Made by a program: the position numbers and the translations under genes. From assembly GCA_905220665.1 (NCBI GenBank), contig CAJNAR010000182.1:109748-173747 (forward strand): DNA of 64,000 nt, in the 5' to 3' direction. The number at the start of each line of letters is the position of its first letter. The first letter of the stretch is position 1. The notes beneath the pieces are model-generated. The model was not told where the DNA came from, did no database searches, and saw only the letters and a program-made list of their open reading frames with translations. The DNA comes from Albugo candida (lineage: Eukaryota; Oomycota; Peronosporomycetes; Albuginales; Albuginaceae). Below are positions 21,897 to 32,600 of the stretch, piece by piece.

Positions 21897-22644
21897 AGCG
21901 ATATATCGCAATAATTTATATATAATATTATGGCGAATAGCCCGCAGCAATTTCAAATCCTATTTTCATTGATGCGGTTGCTGCTGCCGTGCTTACATCG
22001 CTGATGTATCGTTTGTTACGGTAGATTACCATCAGAAAAATACAAAATCTGGCACTGAATTATTCTGCACTCGATAGGCTGATCTATTACCTCACAGACA
22101 AGCAAAGATAATGTGCTTGTTCTTTTAACATAGTTTTACGCTTGTTGAACGATAGAATTAATCGAATGCTAAGTATGGCCATCCGCTCTGCAACTAACAC
22201 TATTTTTGAATGATATGTGCTCTAAAAGAGTAAGCCATTGTGATGTTTAACGTTGTCAGTCAATTGCCACAAAATCAATCAACGCAAATCATCTTTACGT
22301 AACTCTTTTACGTAACTCTTTCAGTACCGGCACTTGTTATGCCACCTTCTATTGCTTTATTAATACACAGCGCATCAAATTCAGTGCTCAGATAAGATTG
22401 ATTAGCACGACAATTGATTTCAAGTAACAAGGCTATGTAGATGCAATGTCGAGCTCACCCATGCATATCATGTAGAGATAGTAGATATAATATATATATT
22501 ATTGATGTCCTAGCGCAAGACCTCGTGGTCGCATGAGACGGTCGATATATAAGAGCATGCAGTAAATAAATAGATCTAGGACACCCAATAAAAACGGGTT
22601 TCCAACAGGCTGTGAGACTTTGCTCTTTTCGATCCGTGTAGAAC
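21897..22644. other. Divergent promoter region between NELF-B-like and GLDH genes
   Basis: These 750 bases separate two divergently transcribed genes. They are AT-rich, with TA-rich runs at about 22,483-22,500 and a duplicated TTACGTAA element listed separately. No coding sequence is supported. Confidence 0.5.
22295..22315. promoter_or_regulatory. Two TTACGTAA palindromes 13 bp apart
   Basis: TTACGTAA occurs at 22,295-22,302 and again at 22,308-22,315, within a direct repeat of TTTACGTAACTCTT. TTACGTAA is a known high-affinity site for bZIP dimers in other eukaryotes. Its location in the shared promoter of two divergent genes makes a regulatory role plausible, but no factor is known here. 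Confidence 0.35.
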
Positions 22645-24342
22645 ATGTGGCGACGCATATGTACCCGCGCATCTCTCAAGTATACTCGCTTTCCACGCCT
22701 GGAGGTGTTCCGACTGACTTCCTCATCGATAAAATTACAGCAGAAGGCCGCATTATGTAAAAGTACTATGGCTATACTTTGTGTTGGGTGTGTGATAGGC
22801 AATTGCATATGCCGCACTGAGGAACAAGAAGAAAAGGTAGAACACTTTTTGTCGAATTGGTCGTGTACACACGAATGCCAGCCTAGAGCGTTGTATGAGC
22901 CAGAAAATGTTGCAGAACTCAAATCAATCCTACAGATTCATCACGCACAAGGGAAGAAGATTCGATGTGTAGGAGCGGGGATATCTCCAAACGGAATCGG
23001 TTTCTCATCAAAAGTGAAGTATCCAAAAGAGGATGTCACTTTGTATCACGAAGACATGGTCTCTGTGGCTTCTCTTGACAAAGTGCTAAATGTGGACACT
23101 TCGAATAACTGCGTTACTGTAGAAACAGGGATCAAGGTGGATTGTCTGCTGGAACATTTACGGTCGCACGGTCTGACTCTTAAGAATGTTGCATCTATTC
23201 GTGACCAGCAAATTGGTGGATTGCTGCAATCTGGGTGCCACGGTACAGGAGCCAAAATCCCACCTATGGATGCACAAATAGAGGAAATGATTTTGTTGAC
23301 ACCTGGTGAAGGAGAAATCACTTTAAGCGCTTCAAAACAACCGGAAGTATTTGCTCTTGCGAAATGTGGTCTGGGAGCTTTGGGAATTTTGACAAAAGTT
23401 ACTCTTCAGTGTGTCCCGGTGCATTATCTTATTGAGAAGACGATAGTCATCAATGTGGAACAGATACGACAGCATCATACTGAATGGCTTACCGAGTTTC
23501 AACATCTAAGGTACATGTGGATTCCATACACAGATTGCGCCGTTGTTGTTCAATGCAAGCAAATATCACTCGAAGAAATGCTAGATTTGGAAAAGTTCAA
23601 CGCTAAATTTCCATCATCAAGCATAGATATGTCCGAGCGTTTAGCCCCAGCACAAAAACTATATCGAAATTGTTGCGGTGACAGAGCGGATCCAACGTAT
23701 ACAAATTGGGATTTTTTTACTATGCGTGACCAACTGATCGCACTCGATCCTTTGAATAAGGAACATATCAAGCTTGTTAACGAAATTGAGATGAAATTCT
23801 GGAAGCTTGGAGAGGGCTATCGAATTGGCCTGTCGGACAATATTATTTCCTTTGACTGTGGTGGTCAACAACTAGTGCACGAAATAGCATTTCCTGTATA
23901 CGACATGAATGACATTGATTGTGTCGCAGAAATCTTGCAGGAAGTTGATCGAGCCAACATACCCTGTCCTGCACCTATTGAACAACGATGGTCTGCGCGC
24001 AGTACCTCTTCAATGAGCCCAGCTTCATCGTCGGATCCAAACCAGGTTTTTTGCTGGATCGGCACGATCATGTACTTACCAACAAGTGAAATAAATTCAC
24101 GCAAAGCGATCACAAAGCAATTTGGAGAATATAATGAAATTGTGCGGAACGTAAAGGATCGCTATAATGGATTTGAGCATTGGGCGAAATTAGAGTGGCC
24201 AGAAGATGAGGAGAAACGAAGAAAATTACAGGAAAAGTTTCGAGCGCGATATCCATTAGATAGTTTCAGAAAAGCTCGCGATACTTTGGATCCCAAACAT
24301 ATATTATCGAACGAATTTGTCGATCGTCTGCTGGAGCTTTGA
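22645..24342 (+). CDS. GLDH: L-galactono-1,4-lactone dehydrogenase, mitochondrial
   Basis: 565 residues, single exon. The N-terminus (MWRRICTRASLKYTRF) is Arg-rich without acidic residues until about 20, as in a mitochondrial presequence, with a hydrophobic stretch at about 42-53. The FAD-binding PCMH domain starts at LSNWSCTHEC (69-78), followed by VGAGISPNG (109-117), NVASIRDQQIGG and GCHGTGAKIPP, which are characteristic of plant GLDH rather than animal gulonolactone oxidase. The C-terminal ALO domain contains GFEHWAKLEWP, the substrate-site HWAK motif. The enzyme oxidises L-galactono-1,4-lactone to ascorbate in the intermembrane space, passing electrons to cytochrome c. Aldonolactone oxidase is the alternative label. 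The VPS25 start codon follows 36 bases after the stop. Confidence 0.9.
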   Translation: MWRRICTRASLKYTRFPRLEVFRLTSSSIKLQQKAALCKSTMAILCVGCVIGNCICRTEEQEEKVEHFLSNWSCTHECQPRALYEPENVAELKSILQIHHAQGKKIRCVGAGISPNGIGFSSKVKYPKEDVTLYHEDMVSVASLDKVLNVDTSNNCVTVETGIKVDCLLEHLRSHGLTLKNVASIRDQQIGGLLQSGCHGTGAKIPPMDAQIEEMILLTPGEGEITLSASKQPEVFALAKCGLGALGILTKVTLQCVPVHYLIEKTIVINVEQIRQHHTEWLTEFQHLRYMWIPYTDCAVVVQCKQISLEEMLDLEKFNAKFPSSSIDMSERLAPAQKLYRNCCGDRADPTYTNWDFFTMRDQLIALDPLNKEHIKLVNEIEMKFWKLGEGYRIGLSDNIISFDCGGQQLVHEIAFPVYDMNDIDCVAEILQEVDRANIPCPAPIEQRWSARSTSSMSPASSSDPNQVFCWIGTIMYLPTSEINSRKAITKQFGEYNEIVRNVKDRYNGFEHWAKLEWPEDEEKRRKLQEKFRARYPLDSFRKARDTLDPKHILSNEFVDRLLEL

Positions 24343-24378
24343 TAACCCATTCTGTGATATTCAGTAGTGCTTTTAACC

Positions 24379-25231
24379 ATGGATCCAGCTAAGGAGTTCA
24401 CATTTCCTGAATACTATGATTTTCCACCTTTCTTTACGTTGCTCATTAGTTATGCATAGTGAATAGATGGTATATTGACGTGTAGTTGTTGCAGGCTACA
24501 ACCTGTTCGAGCCACTCGTGAGAAACAGCTTGGACTATGGAAGCAGCTTATTCTTGATTACCACCAAGCGCGACATCTGTCAATCTTCAGCCCACAAACC
24601 TCTCCCTTGTTTGCAAATTGCAAAATATCGCGTGAGTGATGCAGAAATGTAAGATTTCGGTTTAATATTCACTGAATAATATTTTTGCATGGAAACTGGA
24701 ATGCGAACAGGAAAAATGAAAGCAGAAGGTCAAACTGCCATCATAGAGTACTTGATTCAATGTGGAAATGCCATTTGGGAGGATGCCAGTGAAACGCGTT
24801 GTCGTCTGATATGGAAGAAACCTGCAGAATGGGCTGCCGAGCTTTATGATTTTGTAAGGAATTCGTTTGCTTGATATATGTGAGAGTACTGAGTTATATA
24901 CCAAGGTCAAAGATCGAGGGATGCTAGGAAAGATTTATACTGTTTACGAGCTGTACGCAGGGGAAGAAACATTAGGGTCACGTACGAGACAAAGCTTCTC
25001 GACTTGACTATTGCTAATCTTACCTTATTGTTTTTTATCATTCCAAACATCCCTGTAGAATTCCACGGAATGGAGCCATGGTCATTGCGTGACGCTCTCA
25101 AGATTCTGGAAGAGCATGGAAAGGTTCGCTTTATTCATGATTGTAAGACGTCTCAACTGGTGGTTCAGGTGGTGCTGATATCCGGGACGACATGTGAGGA
25201 AGATGGTGTCAAGTTTATAGCCGTGGACTAA
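24379..25231 (+). CDS. VPS25: ESCRT-II subunit VPS25 (five exons)
   Basis: The model joins 24,379-24,437, 24,495-24,631, 24,711-24,853, 24,906-24,981 and 25,059-25,231, giving 195 residues; introns are 52-79 nt, all GT-AG, and the reading frame is kept across every junction. The start contains YDFPPFFTLQP, the PPFF motif by which VPS25 binds VPS22/VPS36. Then come REKQLGLWKQLILDY, SPLFANCKISRK, RLIWKKPAEWAAELYDF (winged helix), YTVYELYAGE and EFHGMEPWSLRDALKIL, and finally GVKFIAVD near the C-terminus. The protein is two winged-helix domains that link ESCRT-II to ESCRT-III in multivesicular body sorting. The first donor (GTTGCT) is weak; the rest are conventional. Confidence 0.88.
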
Positions 25232-25659
25232 GTATACTAATAGCTCAGCCATGCTATATCGCATCTTGAGTGGAAGAGTGAACTTTAGCTTTCATTTCCG
25301 TGATTACATCGTCCTAGCAGAAGTTTTGATCATGGAATCTTATAAATATCAGGCCAGTTCTAAGAAATCAATACCGGGGTTTTTCTTCGTGGTAGTGTTC
25401 ATCACCTTTTCCCCCAAAGAGTGCTGATATCGCTTATGTACTCGAATGCCCAAAGACAATGCGGTATTATGACCACAATTGGTTGAATGCTCGTTAATCG
25501 ATAATTTGGAAAGGTGTCATAGACGTGGCATGCTTTCAAATGTGCTTTCTCCTCAATTGACGCAGTTTTGCAAGTATTATCGAAAGATCAGAAGTATACA
25601 GATTGGCAAGGAACTGAAGCTAAAAATCCTGCTTGGAGTAGTGACCAGAACCGTCAACA

Positions 25660-25920
25660 ATGATAAAACTTTCATATACTCCAAAGGTATGCACCGTTGT
25701 GTATCGCAAAACGCAAAGAGTTGTGCCTCAAATGGCTGATCATGAAAGAGAGCTGGCACGCGAGCTGATAATATTTGGAGGCCGTCGTACTATTGTTTGG
25801 AATGAATGCGTTTTTTCAACATCTGAAATTGGTATATGCTTATGGTATCGAAAAATGTATTGCGTTATATCACATAGACATTTTGATGCACTGAGAAAAA
25901 GGTTTGGTGGAGATCGATAA
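25660..25920 (+). CDS. Uncertain short ORF, possibly an exon of a spliced gene
   Basis: 86 codons beginning with an ATG and rich in Arg/Lys near the end (RKMYCVISHRHFDALRKRFGG). A plausible intron (GTATGC...AAAG) falls near its start, so the true gene may begin further upstream, around 25,430. No domain is recognised. It could equally be a chance frame. Confidence 0.25.
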   Translation: MIKLSYTPKVCTVVYRKTQRVVPQMADHERELARELIIFGGRRTIVWNECVFSTSEIGICLWYRKMYCVISHRHFDALRKRFGGDR

Positions 25921-25924
25921 GTCC

Positions 25925-26486
25925 TGATGCGCTGTCTCTACTGATTATCGGATTCACTCAAACAGTGCGTCAGTGCTCTGTCTTTCAAACTGGAGGAAAA
26001 CAGTTGTAGAGTCAATTCTAGCACGCTAAGAAGTGTAAAAGTATGCTTCGGTCGTGTATCAATTATTGCTTTAATGGGGAAAGGATCTGGCATCCAACTA
26101 CCTACCTGTCGTATGATGGCTGCAGGAATAGTGACCAACGCGTGAGTCACGTACAATAAATATGTGTTTTGTAGCATGTCGTTGGTCTCGTTATGTGATA
26201 AGCTGACTTCAACATAATAAGTGAGGTTGTCAATGAGCACATCCCATGGTACACCTGGAAATTCTTAGCCAGCAATGCTGCGTGACAACAATTTGAATTG
26301 TCCGCAATCCCACTTCCTCATCGCTTCGTTATGCTTGTGAGTAGCAGATACCAAGTAGGTGAGAGGTAGTCAAGCAAGATTTTTGATGAGGATATTTCGT
26401 CTATCAAAGTAATAGATGGCACATAACTGCAAAAAATGTCAGTATCATGACAAATGTTCTGATCGCAAGTCATACGGATCTCGCAT
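25925..26486 (-). CDS. Possible spliced gene or pseudogene, unidentified
   Basis: A good intron (26,475-26,427; GTATGAC...TTTTTTGCAG, 49 nt with CTGAC) joins MRDP to YVPSITLIDEISSSKILLDYL. Further left a 105-codon open stretch (about 26,257-25,927) starts with FPGVPWDVLIDNLTYYVEV and includes a strong GTAGGT donor at 26,106. Connecting the two needs either a 35-nt intron plus passage through an in-frame TAA, or a model I did not find. The sequence reads like real protein but the family is unknown, and the gene may be broken. Confidence 0.28.
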
Positions 26487-26693
26487 TGATAGATAACCAA
26501 AGCAAGCTTCAATTATTATTGCTCGCTACATGGTCAAAGAAAGGTCCCCAGACTTGAAGGGAAGACCGTTTATTTATTCAGTACTCTATCAAAGTGTCAC
26601 ACGTCAGCACTGTAAAGATTCCATGTCACGACTGGTGCTATGATCCTGATGTACATTTTTAGCGTTTATCTAATTATACTCTTTGCATGAGGC

Positions 26694-28757
26694 ATGGTTC
26701 GGGTGGGACCAGAACTGGATGAGTACACGACGTCTGATGGAGCTATTAACTCACCCAATCCAGATGAAACTTCTCCCGAGAGTCTTGGAAGCAGTGGAGT
26801 TTACAAAAAGGAACAATCAGATGTGACGTTGTCTAAAGCTAGCTCAGAGCAATCAGGAATGAAGAAGACTCTTCGTCGACGTATAAGAAAAAATACGCCG
26901 ATTCAAAAAGAATATCGGATGAAAGAGATACAACTTCAAAAGCTTGAAGGTGAAGTTTCAACTTGTCGTGATGAAACAGGGTCGTCCGCCGAAATCTCCG
27001 ATGCGAAAACCAATGAAAAGGCATACGATTCACTTGGACCAAGAAGTCATAGTCCCACGTTGATACCACTTCTATCAACGAACACAAAAGAGGAATCGAA
27101 TGCAGCTGACGAACGCGAGCAAGCCAATAGTGTGACGAATCGAGGAATCATCAAGAAAAGTTACAATAATGCTCGCAATAACCATAGAAAGATTGCCCCT
27201 ACAATGGACATGCTTAGCTCCGAATCAACAACATACTTGCCCTTATTATCAGATACTCTAAACGACAAGGTCATCTTCAGCGTATGTTCTACTGAAGTGA
27301 TCGAAAACACGCCAAACGATGCGTCCTCTTTACCGACCACTACACAAGTACTTGAAGAAGAATTAGACAATGACGAAACTAGTAATAAAAAACGTGAGGC
27401 ATTGTGCATTCAGCGGTGGTACCGAGGTTTTCTTGGAAGACGAATCACAGAGGTTGCTCGCTTAGTAATGGATAAGGAACTAGAAGATGAGGCCTGGGCG
27501 GAAATTCAGTCAGAAGCGGTCATCACAATACAAGCGCTACTTCGTGCATACAATATACGAAAAAGACTCAGTGGTAGATTGCTTTCAATTTACAAAAAGA
27601 CGAAACGATTAAACTTTCAAATAAAATGGCCGGATCCATTGAATCTAGAACCAAAGGACGGATGGGAGAGTATTGATTTCAGCGCAAGATCAGAGATCAG
27701 AAAGTTGCAAATTCGTGTCTTCTGTGGAACTTGGAATTTACATGCGAAATTACCCACGGCTAGTTTACAGCAATGGATTACACGAAATCAATATCACATA
27801 ATCGCCATCGGGAGCGAAGAATGTGGAGCAACTATTGCAAAAAGTGTAGTTTTTCCTTCCAAGAAATTGTGGCAAGATCTTGTGCAAGCAACGCTGGGCG
27901 CAAGTTATACTTTAGTAGCGTCACATGCTTTGGCTGCGATTCACAACATGGTATTCGTGCATCATACTTTGCTTCCGTTGATCCGTGATGTCCAGTCCGA
28001 TGCCATTGCCACTGGTATAGGAAATCAATTGGGCAACAAAGGCGGTGTCGGCATAGCGTTTAGCGCCGGCGGAACAAGTTTTGCTTTCGTTAATGCTCAT
28101 TTTGAAGCGCATCAACACAACGTAGAGAAGCGAAATGCCAGCTTTCATAAAATCAACACAGAGCTGAGGCTCCAACCTGTTCGATACATTCCGGGTGTTA
28201 ATCACGTTACATCTCTTTCCAAGATGAGAACCAGTCGGGCCAGCGTTCACATGTATCGTGGAAACGTCGGTAAGAGGCTCCTATCAGAGCTGTTTGATCG
28301 TGTGTTTTGGTATGGAGATCTCAACTATCGAATCAACGGCACCCGTAAAATGGTGGATACTTTGATAAAGGATCAGAATCATGCAGTTTTATATTTCAAC
28401 GATCAATTGCAGCGAGAAATGCGGGAAAATAACGTATTTCCGAACTTTCATGAAGGTCCGCTGAACTTCCTACCGACTTACAAGTTTGACAAAAACTCAG
28501 ATCAGTACGATTCATCATCGAAACAGCGAATCCCATCGTGGACTGATCGTGTCTTATACTTATCAAATGAGAATCACCAGGATATTGAGGTCATACGATA
28601 TACAAGTGAGATGCAGTTGCAGTCTTCAGATCACCGCCCCGTAACGGCCGTCTTTCTTGTCAACATCACTCTTGTTGTTGAAGCATCTGGAAAGTCACGT
28701 TCGGACCCTATACGGAGTCAGAATGCCACTAAAAGTAGGATTTGTATCATACAGTGA
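26694..28757 (+). CDS. Inositol polyphosphate 5-phosphatase with two IQ motifs
   Basis: 687 residues, one exon. The first 230 residues are polar and low-complexity. Two IQ calmodulin-binding motifs follow: ALCIQRWYRGFLGRRI (236-251) and TIQALLRAYNIRKRL (278-292). The catalytic domain (about 338-655) has all family landmarks: FCGTWN (343-348), GSEECG with the metal-binding Glu (373-378), LGNKGGVGIAF (446-456), NAHFEAH (467-473), WYGDLNYRI (539-547), PSWTDRVL (614-621) and SSDHRPV (644-650). It removes the 5-phosphate from phosphoinositides or soluble inositol phosphates. No membrane anchor is seen; the C-terminus ends KSRICIIQ, which has CIIQ, a possible CAAX-type prenylation site as in type I enzymes. 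The specific substrate is unknown. Confidence 0.93.
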   Translation: MVRVGPELDEYTTSDGAINSPNPDETSPESLGSSGVYKKEQSDVTLSKASSEQSGMKKTLRRRIRKNTPIQKEYRMKEIQLQKLEGEVSTCRDETGSSAEISDAKTNEKAYDSLGPRSHSPTLIPLLSTNTKEESNAADEREQANSVTNRGIIKKSYNNARNNHRKIAPTMDMLSSESTTYLPLLSDTLNDKVIFSVCSTEVIENTPNDASSLPTTTQVLEEELDNDETSNKKREALCIQRWYRGFLGRRITEVARLVMDKELEDEAWAEIQSEAVITIQALLRAYNIRKRLSGRLLSIYKKTKRLNFQIKWPDPLNLEPKDGWESIDFSARSEIRKLQIRVFCGTWNLHAKLPTASLQQWITRNQYHIIAIGSEECGATIAKSVVFPSKKLWQDLVQATLGASYTLVASHALAAIHNMVFVHHTLLPLIRDVQSDAIATGIGNQLGNKGGVGIAFSAGGTSFAFVNAHFEAHQHNVEKRNASFHKINTELRLQPVRYIPGVNHVTSLSKMRTSRASVHMYRGNVGKRLLSELFDRVFWYGDLNYRINGTRKMVDTLIKDQNHAVLYFNDQLQREMRENNVFPNFHEGPLNFLPTYKFDKNSDQYDSSSKQRIPSWTDRVLYLSNENHQDIEVIRYTSEMQLQSSDHRPVTAVFLVNITLVVEASGKSRSDPIRSQNATKSRICIIQ

Positions 28758-28902
28758 CGGAATAGCGAGTTACGGGAGGTTATGGCTTCAGATCAATATA
28801 AAGGTTAGACGCCTTGCAGGAAGCTCACACGGACACATGTACATATTTTGGCATCGCTTTATAAGATTTCAAGATCTTGACAGTAAACCAACATAGCCAG
28901 AA

Positions 28903-29163
28903 ATGGGAAAGTTTTTGGATGGTCTAATTTGCCCAGGGAGCAGGGAATTCACGTACGCGATGAATTTCCTTCTCCTTTTACTATTCATAATTATGTCATC
29001 CGTTGTCTACACTGAGATGGATAATTCGTATCACATTTACATTCTCCTGTTTTTAATTCTGGGCTTAGCAACTTCTGTCAACTGGTATCTTCTGGAAAGT
29101 AAAAAGTTACAAAAGTGCAGTACACCGCAATCGAAACAGACAATGGCTGCGAAATGTGACTAA
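28903..29163 (+). CDS. PKR1-like V-ATPase assembly membrane protein
   Basis: 86 residues with two membrane segments (about 19-36 and 42-60). The start MGKFLDGLICPGS and the SVNWYLLESKK after the second segment match the small Pkr1 family (F..L..S.FTPG... and SINWF..E). In yeast Pkr1 is an ER membrane protein needed for assembly of the V-ATPase membrane sector. The C-terminal tail is Lys/Gln-rich. It is too short for certainty, but length, topology and both motifs agree. Confidence 0.7.
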   Translation: MGKFLDGLICPGSREFTYAMNFLLLLLFIIMSSVVYTEMDNSYHIYILLFLILGLATSVNWYLLESKKLQKCSTPQSKQTMAAKCD

Positions 29164-29684
29164 TAAGTGTATTTTGGGCTTCATTTCTTTATAAAGATAA
29201 TCATACAAACGTTGTTGCATAATGGATCATGGATCAAAGTATTCCGCAGTGTATAATCTACTTAGCAATATAACGGTGCTTTTTTTTGCTGCGCGTAACC
29301 AAAATATGATGTAGCATGATAGCTTATGATCAATACAGATAATCGGATCTTTCAATGTCTTTTATTACGATAACCTCATAATGACAACAGGCTTTCCATC
29401 CCCAACCGCATTATAAGTTCGGTACTCTCAATTTCCAGATAGAAACGATGCTACACAAGCAAAGATAAATGTTATTGCAATTTATGTGTCGATTCCCATT
29501 AAAGCGTGGGTGTAACCCATACAAGCCTTGAATTATTACACGGAAGTGATCATCAGTGATTGCAAGCATTCAAATCTGCACTACCTTTTTCTGCGTAAGA
29601 ACCGGTAGTGCTGGCTCGCCACGCGGTTTTGCTTCCAATAAAAGGCCGTATTTGCAGATTTCCCCCATTTCCGATCTGAAGACC
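29164..29684. other. Intergenic stretch upstream of COPB2
   Basis: About 520 AT-rich bases between two same-strand genes. No coding or RNA gene is recognised; the region presumably holds the PKR1-like terminator and the COPB2 promoter. Confidence 0.5.
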
Positions 29685-32600
29685 ATGGTACTTTAAATGA
29701 ATAGAATCTGAGCGATCTATCGATATTAATTGTGATGTGTACATGTCTATGTAGCCGCTCCGTCTGGAAATAAAAAAGAAGTTAACCTCGCGTTCCGAAC
29801 GCGTTAAAAGCGTGGATTTTCATTCCACCGAACCTTGGGTTCTCTCAGCTTTGTACTCTGGGAGTGTGATGATTTGGAACTATGACACCCAAACACTCGT
29901 AAAAAGCATTGAAGTTTCGTCGCTCCCTGTCCGAAATGCTAAATTTGTTGTTCGTAAACAATGGATTCTCACGAGTTCGGATGACATGATGATTCGAGTA
30001 TTCAATTACAACACTATCGAAAAAATCACCAGTTTCGAAGCCCATACAGATTATATCCGTCACTTGGAAGTGCATCCAAGCTTACCTTGTGTGCTGAGTT
30101 GCGCAGACGATATGAGCATCAAGATGTGGGATTGGGAAAAGGGATGGGCATGCACTCAGGTATTTGACGGTCATGGTCACTACGTCATGATGGTCAAGTT
30201 TAATCCGAAAGACACCAACACGTTTGCTAGTGCGTCATTAGACCGAACTGTGCGTGTTTGGGGTCTAGGTTCTTCACACGCACATTTCGCTCTGGACGGG
30301 CATGAACGTGGTGTCAACTGTGTCGATTATTATCCTGGTGGCGATAAACCGTATTTATTGTCTGGATCGGATGATCGAACTGTGAAGATTTGGGATTATC
30401 AAACGAAAGCTGTCTTGCACACATTTGATGGTCACGGCAATAATTTAACGGCAGTGTTATACCACCCTCGTCTACCGCTTATTATATCAGCATGTGAAGA
30501 TGGTGCTGTTCGAATGTGGCACGCGACCACATACCGAGCAGAAACAACTCTGAATTACGGGATGGAACGAGCATGGACATTGGCCGCTCTCAAATCTGCT
30601 AACAAGGTTGCAATAGGGTATGATGAAGGGACCATGGTAGTTCGGTTGGGTCATGATACACCGATAGCAAGTATGGATCAAAGTGGAAAGATAATCTGGG
30701 CTAATAATCACGAGGTTCAGACAGCAAGTGTCAAAAGCATTGTCTCAGAAATGGGCTTGCAGGATGGTGAGAAACTTCCCTTACCTGCTAGGGAGCTGGG
30801 TAGCTGTGAAGTCTATCCACAAAAAATACGGCACAACAGTAATGGTCGCTTCGTAGCAGTATGTGGGGACAGTGAGTATATAATCTATACGTCTCAACAA
30901 CTTCGCAACAAAGCGTATGGCTATGGTTTAGACTTTGCATGGTCACCACTGGGTACCGGTGATTACGTTGTACGGGAAAGCATCACCAAAATTACGCTTT
31001 TTCGTAACTTTAAGGAATACAAATCCGACAAACCTTGTGTTTGTTCTGCAGAGGGTCTGTTCGGTGGCGTAGGGGCAATCGGAATCAAGGGAAACGAATG
31101 TGTTGCCATGTACGATTGGGAAGAGATGCGATTGATTCGGAAAATTGATGTTATGGTGAAAAACGTTTACTGGTCAGAATCCGGAAACTTGGTTGTACTT
31201 GCATGTGAGAAGCATTTTTTTGTTTTAGCATATAACAAAGAATTGGTCACGGAAGCCTTTGCAAATGGTACCAATCATCCAGAGCACGGAGTTGATGGAT
31301 CTTTCGAACTGCTGCATGAGATATCGGAGAAAATCTGTACAGGTGTTTGGGTGGGCGATTGCTTTCTTTACACCAATAATACGAAGCGCCTTAATTACTA
31401 TGTGGGTGGAGAAGTAATGTCATTAGCACATTTGGAGCAAAAATCGTACATTTTGGGCTATCTGCCGCGCGAAAATCTGATCTTTCTCATGGATAAAATG
31501 AAGAATGTCTACAGTTATACTGTTTCATTAGTGATGCTTGAATATCAAACAGCTGTTGTACGAAAAGATTTTGAAACCGCGAATTCTATTCTGCCAAATA
31601 TTCCTCAAGACCAGATGGATTTGGTCGCCCGCTTTTTAGAATCACAAGGATACAAAGAGGAAGCTCTGGCACTCAGCACGGACCCAGATCAGAAATTTGA
31701 CCTCGCTGTCCAGTTAGCAAAGCTAGACGTTGCGCGTGAAATCATGTTGAATGAGATTGAGACAGCCCAGCATCAAAAACCACAACTAGCAGGCTCACCG
31801 GCGGAACTTTCTATCGAAATGCAGCATAAGTGGAAGCAACTTGGAGATCTTGCATTAAATGACTTTCAATTCGATTTGGCAGAAGAGTGTGCACTGAGAG
31901 CAGATGATTTTAGTATGTTGCTGATATTGTACACTAGTCGTGGAGATGGTGTCGGATTGGCAAAGCTTGCCAATCTAGCAACTGATAAGCGTCGATTCAA
32001 TGTAGCATTTCTATGTCGACTATTATTGAATCAGACAAGTGAATGCGTGAAGGTGTTGAAAGAGACCAAGAGAGTTCCCGAAGCCGCGTTCTTTGCCAGA
32101 AGTTATTGTCCGTCTAAACTCAGTCTTGTGATGGATCAATGGCGTGAGGATCTGGCAAGTGTTAGTATTCGCGCTGCAAAGGCATTAGCCGATCCGATCC
32201 GGAATTCTGAGCTTTTCGAAAACTTAGATTTTGCCCTGCAAGCAGAAAAAGAGATCTCGGCACGAGTGGTTGGCAATAAAAACGCCAAAAATTATCAGGA
32301 ATGGCAAAGTCTACTTGATAACCAGACAGTATTGGAGATCGTACTCAGCGACAGTTTTAACAGCGGTTCAGATGAGAAAAAATCGTTGTCATCTTTGCAA
32401 GTGGAAATGGAGTCGAGATGTGCCAATGATGTCCCGGATAGCACTGAAGCTGCGCATGATGTTGTCGAAGATGTGCATGCTCACATAGAGCAAAATGCCG
32501 CAGAGTGTGCCGAGCTCGAGAATGGAGTCAAGATCGAACAAAATCGCGAGGGTGCCGAACTGGAAGCAAGAGTCAAGGCAGCAGAAGAACGAGAACGTGC

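Larger units (their letters stand above)
25232..26693. other. 1.46-kb stretch with no identified gene
   Basis: Open frames of 60-100 codons occur on both strands but none matches a family I recognise. Given the short introns of neighbouring genes, one or two small spliced genes could be hidden here. Two candidates are listed separately with low confidence. Confidence 0.5.

Noticed and set aside
22506..22580. TGTCCTAG...CTAGGACA inverted repeat, about 75 nt apart, tRNA-sized
   Set aside because: No D-arm, anticodon arm or box B can be folded between the arms; likely a chance inverted repeat.
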